From NCBI GenBank assembly GCA_027382625.1, contig JAJKFJ010022877.1:1-57117 (forward strand): a stretch of DNA of 57,117 nucleotides. The letters run 5' to 3'. The stretch is from Tetmemena sp. SeJ-2015 (lineage: Eukaryota; Ciliophora; Spirotrichea; Sporadotrichida; Oxytrichidae). The notes beneath the pieces were generated by a model. The model had not been told where the DNA came from and did not search any database. It saw only the letters and a list, made by a program, of their open reading frames with translations. Shown piece after piece: positions 44,874 to 56,051 of this stretch; the first letter of the stretch is position 1, and each line of letters opens with the position of its first letter. A program made the translations under genes and the position numbers.

Positions 44874-45024
44874 TTCTCTCTCTCTCTAGCTTTAAATCTT
44901 ATATAGAATTTAAATTCAAAACTCTGGCAAAACTTTAATCAATTAGAGTGAGGTGTCAGAGAAATTAAAGTGAGGAAGGTGTTAAGAAATTGTTCTTATA
45001 ATGAAAGTATAGCTATATCTAGTT

Positions 45025-47602
45025 TCAGTTCTTGTCTCTGATGGCGCTTTTGAGGTTGTTGATCCTCTTCTGGATCTGCTTGTCGTTGTCGGCTGTCTCG
45101 TCAGTCACCTTATTGAGTTCGTACCTGACTGAGTTCTGGAGGTAGTCAACCAGTCCCTGTGTCATCCTGAGTGCATCGTAGTTGTCTATCCTATCCACGT
45201 AGGGTCTAAGTCTGAGCATCTCCTCCCAACGGGATAACTCGTCTGCGTGTCTACGCTCCCAATACTCCTCCATGCGCTTTAGCTGCTCTTCTTGAAGCCC
45301 CTGTAGGTTGGAGAACTTGTCCTCGTACTCTCTCCTGTACTTAGACTCCATGTCCTCCCTGTCCCTCTTCAGTCTGGCTTCAGCCTGGTCCAGCAATTCC
45401 TTCCTGAGTTTGTAAATAAATGTTAAGTCAATTGTGATATAATTCTTTGCAAGTTTGTCCTCTTCTTCTCTAGACAACCTGTCTTGATACAGCAGACTCA
45501 GCATCTCATTATACCAAGCCACCCAGTCGTAGTAAACTTAAAGAAGAATAGAAGAATCATCATAGTTTTCAAAAATTATAAAATATACATTATAATGTAT
45601 AAAGTGTGGTTTAGTTAGGCAGACCCCAAAGAGCATAAGGATCAGCGTCACCTCTAATATAGTCAGCATTTTATGCTTGCTGCTGCTCTACGAAATAGTC
45701 AGGCTAGAAGTTAGGGTTCACATGCTGAACCACCACTGGCCTGTTTGACAGGAGCAGCTGCTTGCATTTAATGGATCTGAGTCGGCTAGATGACAGCTGG
45801 CTGCTGAATCATTTAAGGTTGCTAGACGTAGGCAGTTGGAGGAGGCATTGAAGTCTTTGGAGGGCCGCCATGATAGAAAGAGAAATGCATAAATTATAAT
45901 AGGTACCTACATTGACTCCTCTCGTGGCTAAGTCTCTTGGCTTTCCAAAGTGGTCGAAGTAATTTAAAGAATCTTTATAATATATCAGTAACTGGTAGGG
46001 GCTCTTTGATTCATAGGTCTATTGGTGCTCATAACTGAATACTAGGGGCCTCTGTTATAAGCCCAGTTCTTGGAATACTCATTCCTCCTCTGCGGCTTTC
46101 TAGTTGTGATCATGGTACCAAATTGATCCCTCAGGGGAGCTCCACCACCTCCTCTGCCGAAAGGGTTGTATGAGTAGAACTCGTCTAGGAAGTTGAAGTC
46201 TTGCACCTTAGTATCAATCTTTTCAAATCTCTTCTTAGACTCATTGTCCATCATTTGATTTCGAAGTTCATCTCCGTAACTCCTTCTGAGCTCTTATTGA
46301 ACTGTGTGATCTTTGTCCTGATTCCAAAGGCCAGCAGCAGTGGGAGGAGGTAGTTGTCCGTTCTAGCGCATCTGCTAATTTTAGGCATCTTGCTGGTTCC
46401 AATTATAGTTCTGAAAGCCTGATGTTTCCGGCCTCGCCATGCCTGTGGTTGGGCGATTCTGATAGTACTATTCATGGTTAGGATCATTCCTGTTGATGGT
46501 CATGGTGTTGACCTTTTAGTTCTGATTGTTGATGTAGTGATGGTAATTTTCTTCTGCGGCTGGGTTGTTCTTATAACTGTTGTTGTTAATGGTGGGCCGA
46601 TAGGAGTTGATTTACTCTCCGTTCTCTTCGGGAATTGTGGTGAGTTAGCCTCTCATATTATTGTTATTATTGAAGTTGTTGTTGTTGCCTGAGAGATCTG
46701 GCATGCTTTGAGATTGCTAAAGAGTTAAAACCACTTAAATAACCTTATAATCGCAGCAATTACTTAAAATGAGAAATACTCAAACACTTAAGTAGGATTA
46801 AGAGGCATCTAGAAGTTAAGAAATAAAGAGTATGAATAGTGAGAGGTGTTAGGGAAAATATTAAACTAAAAATAATAATTCAACATAGAATTAGTAAATT
46901 ATGAGAGTATGAAATTGATTAAAATTAATCAAAGATGGGTTTTTAGTACGCTGTGGGGCAACTGATTGAGATTGGTGGTTGTTATTGATAAGTCCAGCTC
47001 TACTACTTCCTCTTGAATAAGCATGGAATGAGTTCTCATACCTTTGCTTTCCTCTCGTCTCATTTGATGGCTCGTAGACATTCAGATTATCCATAATGAA
47101 TTTAAAAAATAGTAAAAACTGAAGGCGTTGTCATTATTTGGCTGCTGATTTTTGCCAATGCCTACAGTAACTTAACTATTAGCCCCATTTCTATTTCTCA
47201 AGTGCAGTGGCTTTAGCTCTGCAGCTGATTTTTATACTTGCTGCATGTAGTTCTTGTACTCCTCCTTCATTACCTACTGCTTTTTGGCATTTTCTGAGAC
47301 CCCATTTAGAGGATTTGGCTACGACTGACTTACGAAGCTATTAGCATTCGTATATGGAGATATGTAGCTCTACTTTGAGAAGTTAGGTTGATTAATATTA
47401 AGACGTACGTAATATAGATTAGTGTATAATTTTAAGTGAGTTGATTAATCTGAGGAAGGGAAAATTATTAGTAAGAGCTCTCAGGGTCGAAGTTCCCACC
47501 TTGAAAACCGTTTTGCTAGAATCCCCCTGCATTCTGAGGAGGCATGGAAAAGTTTTGACCTCCTTGAAATGGTGGAGCCGTGTTATAGAAGGTTTCTTGC
47601 AT
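45025..47602 (-). CDS. CSPP/CCDC66-like ciliary protein
   Basis: It starts MQETFYNTAPPFQGGQNFSM at 47602 and is N/Q/P-rich. Motif marks: KQQVMKEEYKNYMQQVQKSA, MDNLNVYEPSNETRGKQRYE and QELRRSYGDELRNQMMDNES. The hallmark NPFGRGGGGAPLRDQFG is followed by ITTRKPQRR; in the CSPP1/CCDC66 group such motifs occur in proteins at cilia tips, axonemes and centrosomes. Then a Q/P-rich linker (QPQMIQQPAVIQPTQIHQMQ), YIRGDADPYALWGLPN, and a coiled-coil C-terminus (RLKRDREDMESKYRREYEDK) ending AIRDKN with TGA at 45025. Mapped IESs: 47397-47449 and 47101-47123. Others lie at about 46725-46915, 45870-46040, around 45730 and 45540-45600. Family assignment rests on the GGGGAPLRD block and overall layout. Confidence 0.78.
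47101..47123 (-). other. IES, 23 bp, pointer TTCA
   Basis: Plus-strand TGAA at 47097-47100 repeats at 47120-47123. Removal joins QPNNDNAF to IMDNLNVYEPSNE in frame. Confidence 0.85.
47397..47449 (-). other. IES, 53 bp, pointer ATTAATCAAC (10 bp)
   Basis: Plus-strand GTTGATTAAT at 47387-47396 repeats at 47440-47449. Removal joins FSLPQINQ to PNFSKQSYISPY in frame. This is the longest pointer found here. Confidence 0.95.
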
Positions 47603-47694
47603 TATGTTTTATTGTTTTAATTTTAGCTGAGAGATAATCTTTAATACGGTCTAAGAGTAAATGAGAATGAATAGGTTACAATCCAAAATATAAA

Positions 47695-49711
47695 TCACTC
47701 TAAGTCTAAAAGTGGATCTTGCATTTCCCTCATCTTCCCTCCAACTTGGCCCATTTAGAAGTCTTTTAATCCCTGGTTTATCTTATCTCCCTGGTTCATA
47801 TAGATGTGCTAATCAATATAAGCATTAATAAAATTGATAATGATCACTTTAATAATTTGTGAATGAGAATGCTTAGGCTCTCCTAGAATTATAAAACTAG
47901 CTCCTATAATCAAAGTGGCTATCGCAACTAGCTGAGAAATGGATATCGGGAAAGTCCCCAAGAAGTATTCGTAAACAGTGTGCAGAATGGGAATGAGCAT
48001 AAGGCATGCGTAAATCTTGGAGAAGGGTCTATGGTTTAGTGCTCCTCCCAGCATTTGAATGCCCGCGCAAAAGAATAATGCTAAACACACAGATTAGATA
48101 AAGAGAGCTTATGCTTACAAGATACAACTAGCATCCATATTTGAGATGCGAAAGGCGTCTTCGTTTAGTCCAGAGAGCTAAGCAGAAGTTTCTGTTCTGA
48201 ATTTATTCAAGCCAAGCACGATGAAGAAAGTTATCAACGAGCTCAGTCCATGCACAAGCTGGATAACTGCTGCACTTGCTGTGTAGCTTATGTCCCCTGA
48301 GTCTTTGATATGCTACCATAGTATCACCATTAGTGTGAAAGTAGCTATGACTCCTAGATCTACAACAAGAGGATTTAAGAAAGAGATTAATTCTTACTTA
48401 TTGCAAACAGCTTGTAGGCAATCTAATTATACTCAGATAGAGCGGGTGACTTTTCTTTGTTATCTTTTGTGAGACTCATGATAGTTATGATAAGTGCAGC
48501 TAGAGTTATGAATAGCCCAACCTTCTGAATGATTTAGATTCGTTTCCCATTTATGAAATACTTAGAGATGATGATTGTGAAAGCCAAGCAGCCGCACACT
48601 AAGGAAGTGTTTATTGCTTAGCTGAGTTAGAGCTACTCGCTTGCTATCTTCCAACTCTCAAACATCAGAATAATCGTCACCTGAGAAATCAAGCAAGAAT
48701 AAAATGAAGCACACTTAATTAATCAGACTGATGATGAGGCAGTAGAAGAGATAGAGGGACTTCAGGACTCCGAAGGGAGGAGCTGTGTAAAGCTCAGTAG
48801 AGTAAGAGAAAATGCCATACTTTCTGTACTGTGTCAAATTGCTTATCAGAATTATGAGAAAGGAAAAAGCAAAGATGCCGCAGCTGAAGACCAGTTTCCT
48901 TGAAAAGTAGGGAGTGTAATAGTAGTTAGCTTCGTCTGAATCTGCTACTTGGATTGATGACACAGGCTTTAAAGTTATGGGAACTGATTGAGGGTCAAAT
49001 GTATCTGATGATGTAGTTTGGGAATTATTTTCAGAGGAGAAGAATTCCGCTAGACTTTGATGTCTGTCAAAAGTGCAGCCTATTATACTCAGAGTAAGAC
49101 AAATGCTCGCACCCAGTGTGTAACCTAGAGTAGCCAGCATATTCATTCTTTTCCTTTGAAGTTTAATGGCTAATTTCAAATCATGAGCTGACTGACTCAT
49201 GTCCTTCTAATTAGTTTGTCTTCTGAAGTCATCGAAGTTTTGTTGAATGGGGGAAATTGGCTTGCCATCCTTGGAGAATTTAGAGTCTCCTCCGATTAGC
49301 CTCGGGTCGAAGAAGATAGAACTAGAAGTAGCCATTCCCTTTGAACCATGAGGTAGTGCAAACTCCTCATCGATGTCATGCTTGCTGAGTCTCCCATTGA
49401 ACTTTTGGTTATTATTTATTGAGAAGGCTTGTGACTGCAGCACTTTCTAATTGGTTCTATTTACGTCGAAGTCTATCACAGGCCTATCGAACTATAAATA
49501 TAATAAATAAAATATGAAATAGTAAATAAAGTTTATAAATTGGATTGAACTGTTTGAGTTCGATTTCAGCTCTTCTGCCAGAGGAGCCGATACTTAGAGT
49601 TTGTGATGGGAGCTAATTCTAAAGATCTATGAGGTTTTGGCGGTTAGAGTTGGATTGCTAGTTCCTGAGTTGGTGCTGTCTGCTCCTGTTGGCTGAGGAT
49701 TTTTCATTCAT
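47695..49711 (-). CDS. EamA/SLC35-like multi-pass transporter
   Basis: It starts MNEKSSANRSRQHQLRNQQS at 49711 with a polar N-terminus (GRLSKHDIDEEFALPHGSKG). About ten hydrophobic helices follow: LATLGYTLGASICLTLSIIG, LVFSCGIFAFSFLIILISNL, LKSLYLFYCLIISL, INTSLVCGCLAFTIIISKYF, VGLFITLAALIITIMS, LGVIATFTLMVILW, VHGLSSLITFFIVLGLNKF, SVCLALFFCAGIQMLGGAL and ISQLVAIATLIIGASFIILG. It ends with a cytosolic tail and TGA at 47695. Paired helices and the Lys/Arg loops fit the drug/metabolite transporter superfamily (EamA or SLC35F type). The substrate is unknown. IESs near 49440-49560 and 48690-48730 are implied, and a 38-nt GT-AG intron at 48360-48397 keeps the frame. Confidence 0.72.
48360..48397 (-). 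other. Spliceosomal intron, 38 nt
   Basis: On the minus strand it begins GTAAGA and ends TTGTAG. Splicing joins YKLFAIN to LGVIATFTLMV. Confidence 0.75.
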
Positions 49712-49940
49712 TTTAGATTTTTCTGATTTATCAATTATCTCACACAAAATAATATATTTCATCAAATAAATTAAAAATATAAAAAATTATATATTTATTA
49801 TAAATTAAAATTTTATTTATTATAAATTAATTTAATTATGATAAGAGAATAATAAATATTTGCATTTAATATTATTAATTGTGAGTTATAATTTGATGAA
49901 CAGATTAAAAATAATTGTTAAGAATTAATCAGATCTTTAA
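49712..49940. other. AT-rich divergent intergenic region
   Basis: Lies between the start of the minus-strand transporter gene and the start of the plus-strand lysine-rich gene, so it should hold both promoters. No motif can be named. Confidence 0.5.
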
Positions 49941-52900
49941 ATGAACATATATCAGCCCAACATATAATAAAAATAGGACTAGGAACTATCTCAGTTAGCT
50001 AATGAGCAAAAGAACAGTCAGGCAGAGAAGCAAGCTAAATCATAAGAGAAGGGGAGAAATAAATCCTCTGCTTCTTTATCAGCCTGCTCTGATATATCGT
50101 CGGACCATGAGGACGGGCAAGACAAATACGAGAAAAAGATTCTTCAATCCAAGACTCAACTCAAGCCTTAAGATATACAAAGTCTGATCCCAAAGCTTGT
50201 TGAGCCCGCTCAAGTTGAGCAGCCAAAGCCATAGACACTTCTAATAAAAAATAAAGTGGTTCAATAAGAGGAGTAGATAGAGTATGCGAGGGATGTTCCA
50301 TAAGATGACAGCTCTTCAAACTCAGAGTGCAGCAACCCTCCACCACCTAAACCAAGTGCAAAGTAGAATCTGCACTTAGAAGATAAAGTCAATCAACTAC
50401 AGTAGAAGCTCGTTGAACTTAAGAAGCCTCAGAAACAAACAGAAGTCAAAACTTAAAGTAGTAAGTAGATGCCAATCAAGCCTCCCAAATAGAAGCTTAA
50501 AGTTGAGGAGACTAAGGAGCCTAAGAAGAAAACGTTTGAAGCAAACAGGGATTTACCTTAAAAGCCCATAGTCATTAAGCCTTCGCAATAAGCTGTTGTT
50601 CAGCCAACCACCAAGGCTCCTGATGATATTCAAATGAAGTTCCTCCGTTAGCTTGAGGCTCTTAATAGTGGAGCTCCTGTTCCAGAGATCATTTTACCTA
50701 GGTAGCAATCATCTATGTAGCAAATCTAGAACTAAGAATAAGAGCAGAAGCGAGAGAGCAGCAAGCTTAGTGATGATGATTTCAATGAAGTTGACTTAGT
50801 CGATGTGCCCTCGAGCAATTGTGACTCTGGTATTGATGAGGAGGATTAGAAATTCAGACTAGAGTCTGAAAGCTTTGCCAATAGAGGTGTGTTTGTATAG
50901 TATGCGAGTTAATTAGTGCCTGGCTAGCCTTACTTGGTTCAGAAACTCACCTCAAGAGGACTTTTTGGGTATCTGCATCCCGATGGCTACTATGTAGACA
51001 GAAGAAAGAAGGAATTCAGGTAGTGGCAAGTGCTTGTAGATCCAAGGAACAAGAAGAGAAAGAATTGGTATGGAGTCAAAAGAGTGCCCGATGGAGTCAT
51101 CCCCTCTAAGTACAATTCCTAGAAGTCTCACATTTCAAATATCATTAAAGCAAAGAAGTTGAAAGAGAAGCAGGATGAAGAAATAAGGAGGCGCTAGATG
51201 ATTAGCGAGGCTTCTAAGGCTATCAATAAGGCGAAATAGGCGGCTTGGATAGAGCAGCCAAAGAGTCTGAACTAGAATAGAGTGCAGATGTAACCGACAA
51301 ACAATACTTCCTCGTACTTTGGTAAAACTCAGTTAGAGACTATATAGGAGGATAGCTTTTAAGAAAGTGAAGAAGGATTTGAGCTGACTAGAGATGAGAT
51401 AGTAAACACTATACGCAACTATGATTTCGTGACGCCTAAGATTCATTCTAGTTTCATGAGTCCAGAAGTGGTTGCAGTGTAGCTTGGAAATCAACCGGGC
51501 TCGAAGTTTAGTAACGAAAAGAGGATTTCCCTGTAAGATCTAACTCCTGAGCAACGGCAGCTGCTGATTCAGGAATACATGACCGAAGAGTAAAAGGCTT
51601 ACCGTATGGCTATTCAAGAGTAGATGAGGCAAAACTTGGAGAAACTTGCTTCAAACTTTAAAGGTTTAAAGCCCAAAATGCACAATTTTGTTGAAGTTTA
51701 TACTACCAACCAAGGATTTTAATAGGCTTTTGGGGAAAAAAACCCGGGAAAGGGGGGGAATTAGAAAATCTTTTTGGGAAATAAGAATCACCAAACCCAA
51801 AATAATTTTCTATGGAATGTTTAAGGCAATTCCAAAACGACGGTGACCTTAGCAACAACCCATAATATCAATAGTTCAATAATCAAAATGCATTCTAGGC
51901 TGAGAATATGATGAGTCATCACAGTTACTAAAGAAATGAGGGTACTCAAAGTAACAACTTAAATTTAATTAGAAATTTAGCAGCAAAAAATCCCAAGTTT
52001 AATTTACAGCACCCCCATTTTCCCCCCCAAATCATATATCTAATATGGAAGCCGCACTAATTTTAACTCAGTTTTTAAATTTGGGCTAATTAAAAGGAAT
52101 ACAAAAGCAATAGTCAGAAATGCAGTAAAAATTAATCAAAGAGTTTAGAAAACACGCAATCAATGAAGGGGAAAGGGAAGATAAGAGTTAGGAAATAGAA
52201 TACTTTTTAAAGAATAGATTTGCCAAAAGGCAAATTTAATAACCCTTTAAATAAAAGGGTAAAAATTTAGGAAAGGGGGTAATAAGGACTAGAATGTTTT
52301 AGACCCAAGGGAACTAGGAACTCAGACTCAAACTCGTTTAAAGCATATCTAAAGAAAAGAAAGGGGAAGTAAAAAAAAAATTCAAGCAAGCTAAATGTGA
52401 AGGAGGAGGAGACTCTTTTTAGTAATCAGAAATCAATTAAAAAATTATAGACCAAAGGAGGGGGTACAGCCACATTTAAACAACCCAAATTTGGAACAAA
52501 ATCAGAAGACCCACTCGTAATCTCTGGGGGAAAATGCCAAGTTTCTCCCGGACCCAAAAAATGAAAAGATGGAGAAGGAAAATAGAACCTAGAAAAGGAA
52601 AATGAAGACAAATGAAGTACAGAAAGGGTTTTGAAAAAGGATATGAGATATAAAAGTGGGGAAGAAAATGGGGAAAGAAAAAAAGAGGCCATTTTTTTTA
52701 AGACAAGAAATTCCCTTTAAAAATTTTTGGCTGTTACAAAGCCAAGGGGGGAAGAAGGGGGGAAAAATTATTGCTATCGGAAAACGGAGGGCAAATATTT
52801 CCCACACCCCTTTTTCAGGGCCAAAAAGGTAGGGGGGAACCAAATTTAAGACAGAGGAAAATGAAACGAGGGTAATAATGAAATTTTAAACGAGAGCAAA

Positions 52901-53473
52901 GTAAAACTGGAATTTTGAAAAATTTACAAGGGCGCTAAGTATATTAAAGTGAGAGCCAAGCGAGGACCCAAAGCACTCACTGATGAATAAAAGGCCGAGA
53001 GAGATAGACTTAAGAAGTTGGGTGAGTATGTACCTAGGTATAGAGCACCTACCCAGGCCTAATACGAGAGGATGCATAAAGAGCAAGAGGAGGCAAGGAA
53101 GAAAGCAGAAGAGAAAAAGAAAAGACAGGAGGAAGGTGAGTAGAAGAAGAAAACGAGAGAGGAAGAGAGACTTCAGAGGCTGACTGACTAGCAGGAGCTC
53201 AGATCAAACTACAGCGATCGATCTTAAGACCTAGAAGCCGCTCTTGCTAACGAATGCGATGACATGGAATAGCTGGAGGATAAATAAGAAGAGACTAAGG
53301 AATCTGAGTAGCTAGGCAAGAGGAGTAAAAAGGGTAAGAGTGGAGACAAGAAGCATAAGGAAAATGAGAAGAACGAGAAGAACGAGAAGAGTGATTCTCA
53401 TCCACCCAAAAAGAGAGATAAAAAGAAGTCCAAGAAATCTAAGAAGAAGAGAGCCTCCAGTAAGAATAAATGA
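49941..53473 (+). CDS. Lysine/glutamine-rich hypothetical protein, IES-free 5' half
   Basis: Not recognised. From ATG at 49941 a single frame runs about 1.8 kb with dozens of TAR glutamines and no IES. It is disordered and charged, with one compact segment (GLFGYLHPDGYYVDRRKKEF, then DPRNKKRKNWYGVKRVPDGV) and a helical part (PEQRQLLIQEYMTEEQKAYR). From about 51720 to 52910 the sequence is distorted by homopolymer runs and no frame holds. Coding resumes near 52950 (RGPKALTDEQKAERDRLKKL) and ends in a Lys/Glu repeat tail (KENEKNEKNEKSDSHPPKKR) with TGA at 53471-53473. Whether the two halves are one gene cannot be proven because of the bad stretch, but strand, composition and spacing agree. Confidence 0.72.
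51715..52910. other. Low-quality or distorted sequence
   Basis: Inside an otherwise clean coding region the sequence turns into runs of G, C, A and T (for example GGGGAAAAAAACCCGGG and AAAGGGGGGG) with frame changes every few codons. Similar runs are absent elsewhere in the window. Protein-like pieces remain visible between them. This looks like uncorrected sequencing error rather than biology. Confidence 0.75.
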
Positions 53474-53581
53474 AAACAAGACTAATGAAAGCAACACTTT
53501 ATATTATACTGATTTATTTATTTGCTAATAATTGTTAAAAGTTATAAATTTTTAGAGAATTGAATTATCGTGGATAAATAA

Positions 53582-54688
53582 TCATAAATTGAGCACTTTC
53601 TTGAAGCAAGTTAGGAAACCGCTCTTAAGACACTTGAACATATAGGAGAGCCCAGTTTATCCTCCTGGGAAGCTGCTGCATATGAAGTAAAGCAAGAACA
53701 CTACTTCTAAGACAAGGGTGAGCATAGTGAGTAAGTAGCTCTTCCTCACCATACTTGCGTATAAACTGAACACGATTGAGAATATGATAAATATTATTAG
53801 ATAATCTTGCTTTATTTGTAATATGTATCCTAGAGCATAGAGGCGTCTTGGTCCACACAGGAGCTCCACGATGAAATAGTTATAGAAGCCTTTTAGGAAA
53901 CCAAACGAGCCCAGGATGCAAAGTGAGCCCAGTGAAATTAGCATAGACACCTTTTGAGGAGCAAGGACAAAGTAAGGCAGCAAGAAGAACGACAGCATGC
54001 AGAGTCCCACTCCAAAAAAGAACATCACTAGGAATAAGAAATAAGTGAGAGTGTATTTGTTTATTGTGAATATGGGATAATTGCGTTGGTACTCAACCGT
54101 CTAGTTCATTTGTTCTTTAGCCCCTTGCACTCTTTGCTTTAGTGAATCGATAATAGAGGTTTGCATTTTGCTTTGAGGTGGTGAGGATTCAATTTCTTGC
54201 TTCTTCCAAGTGGGGGGGAGTAAATTACTCAAGCCTTGAGAAAACTTGGACTTTGCTTTGCTGCTGTTGCTATTCTGTTGGCCTTCTGTCTTTGAATTGC
54301 TTATGCCACCTAGCTCTATATCATACCATAATATTAATTATGGCATGATCATTATCATTAAAATAGAAAAGGAATAAAAATTTATTGTTTATAGGATTTT
54401 AATAAAGAATTTAATCAGGAAATGACTACAAAATATCTTTATTTAATAAGGAAGCAATGAGAATTGATTTGCATTTAGTTAGCATCTATTATATAAAGTG
54501 ACCATTGCTATATTGGAAGTGGAAGGTTTCTGATTCTTTTGAGGGGTACGTCCCCAGAGTGCTTGAAACCAGCCTGGAGTTTGAACCTCCTCAGTATTGC
54601 TTTGAACAGAAGACTCATTTGTGGAGGCAGATGAGAACATGGACAAGTTAGAGAGACTTGAGAGTTGTTTCTGAAGGTTTCCTGCCAT
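53582..54688 (-). CDS. SFT2-family Golgi/endosome trafficking protein
   Basis: Four-helix membrane protein of the SFT2 (Got1/SFT2) family, acting in retrograde transport to the Golgi. The N-terminal MDS is MAGNLQKQLSSLSNLSMFSS with GWFQALWGRTP. After the IES at 54322-54513 come a polar linker and the SFT2 core. Core marks are FFFGVGLCMLSFFLLPYFVL, APQKVSMLISLGSLCILGSF, GFLKGFYNYFIVELLCGPRR, and a last helix ending in ICSSFPGGQTGLSYMF, which carries the family's PGG motif. TGA is at 53582. Without the IES the gene is 305 codons in one frame. The N-terminal extension is longer than in yeast Sft2 but usual for larger SFT2D-type proteins. Confidence 0.92.
54322..54513 (-). other. IES, 192 bp, pointer ATATAG
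   Basis: Plus-strand CTATAT at 54316-54321 repeats at 54508-54513. Removal joins QKPSTSNI to ELGGISNSKTEG in frame. Among the largest IESs with a mapped pointer here, after the 388-bp element. Confidence 0.92.
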
Positions 54689-54813
54689 TGGTCTGTATTC
54701 TTACTCAGATTAAAAATTCATTATTTTTTCCTTTCAATAATCTATCATAAATATTATACCAGTGTCAAATAAAACAATCAATTTAGAAGAAGAACTGAAT
54801 AGATAAAGAGATT

Positions 54814-56051
54814 TCATTAATAACTAACTTTGTAGACTTCTAATTCCACTATCTTGAATTTCTTAGCCCCTCCTAAGTGAGCGAAAGCTAATTCATTGTC
54901 ATTTTCATGCTCTGGAAAAAAATAATATAATTGAGAATTCTCTTGTAAGTCATTTAAAGCAGGCAACTGGGGTCAGCGTACACATCTTGGTTTCTTTTTA
55001 TTCCTAAATTATAATAATAAATAAACAAAACTTTAAAAATGTAAATAAGGAAAGACTTTTATTATAAAGATAGCATAAAAGTAATTACTACTTTAGTTGA
55101 AGAAGTACAATTTAATTTTGGTCATTATAATATGCAGAGATCACCATATCCAAAGCTTAGCAGTCGATCTGGGTGGTTACCAACTGCATAGTGTCTATTT
55201 TGAAACTGCTCATGGAATGTTCTCTTAGTCAGGGAAAATACAAAAGCCTCTTCGTCTTCATAATCATATCCCATTCTATCAAAGTAAATTAAAATTAATT
55301 TTGAATCTATCTGAGGGGTAACCAATGGAAGTGTAGCCCCCGAATACTTCTCCATGCTCAGAAAGCACAAAAGCAACAAAAGAACCTTTATCGTTCACGT
55401 GCTCATGGAACACTTTTGACCCAAATCCTTTTGCAGAGGCTTAAAAGATTAGGTCGAACTTCAAAAATCTGAAATCTCTCACCCTTTATTAAAGAAGAGA
55501 GTCTTTAGATTTAGATAACTCAGCATCTACTATTCTTAAAAAATAAAATTGCAATTAGTGATCTAAATCATTTAATTTAGCTATAGTTATTTCTATAAAA
55601 TAATACCAAAGCCTGATATGATATTTATATAAGTCGAATCTAAATAAAAAAGGCAGTAGTTCTTACAAAAATAGCTCCTCTTTGTTATTTTAATAATTTA
55701 TCTATAATATAGTCTATTTTATAAAATATTCTTGATTTGAAAAGAGCAAAATTTTTGATAAGTATCATAAATAAGTATTTTATAATTTAAATATAACCTG
55801 GCTTTAAAGCATTGATTATACTAAAACTTAGCAGCCATATTGAGATAAGTATCTTTGTTCTTAGCAGCATAGAACTTATTAAGTTTGATTTCCTCTCTTT
55901 GACTTATGTAGTGATGATCATTCTTATATTCTTCCTCTTATTCTAGGATTTTATTTTCGTCTTTAAGTTCTTCACTATCCTTACTTACGAAGTTTCTGTT
56001 TTAATTTCTATTTAGAGAATAAAAATAGAACAGAATAGTGGTGTTTCTCAT
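54814..56051 (-). CDS. TLDc-domain protein, IES-interrupted
   Basis: It starts MRNTTILFYFYSLNRNQNRN at 56051, followed by a charged helix (ELKDENKILEQEEEYKNDHH). After an AT-rich insert (about 55560-55800) the TLDc domain begins: DFRFLKFDLIFQASAKGFGS, KVFHEHVNDKGSFVAFVLSE, EVFGGYTSIGYPSDR. After the IES at 55281-55321 it continues EDEEAFVFSLTKRTFHEQFQ and RLLSFGYGDLCI. The last segment, about 54840-54915, is the typical TLDc end (HLGGAKKFKIVELEVYKVS) before TGA at 54814. TLDc proteins protect against oxidative stress and bind V-ATPase in animals; the ciliate role is unknown. Boundaries between 54920 and 55120 are not fixed. Confidence 0.82.
55281..55321 (-). other. IES, 41 bp, pointer GATAGA
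   Basis: Plus-strand TCTATC at 55275-55280 repeats at 55316-55321. Removal joins SIGYPSDR to MGYDYEDEEAFVF in frame. Confidence 0.9.

Noticed and set aside
52426..53183. ORFs of 60-90 codons in the homopolymer-rich stretch
   Set aside because: They arise from G/C/A runs and shifting frames in probably bad sequence, and some are antisense to the real coding tail.
53312..53497. Minus-strand hydrophobic ORF opposite the Lys/Glu repeat tail
   Set aside because: It is the antisense shadow of a repetitive lysine/glutamate-coding region and appears hydrophobic for that reason only.
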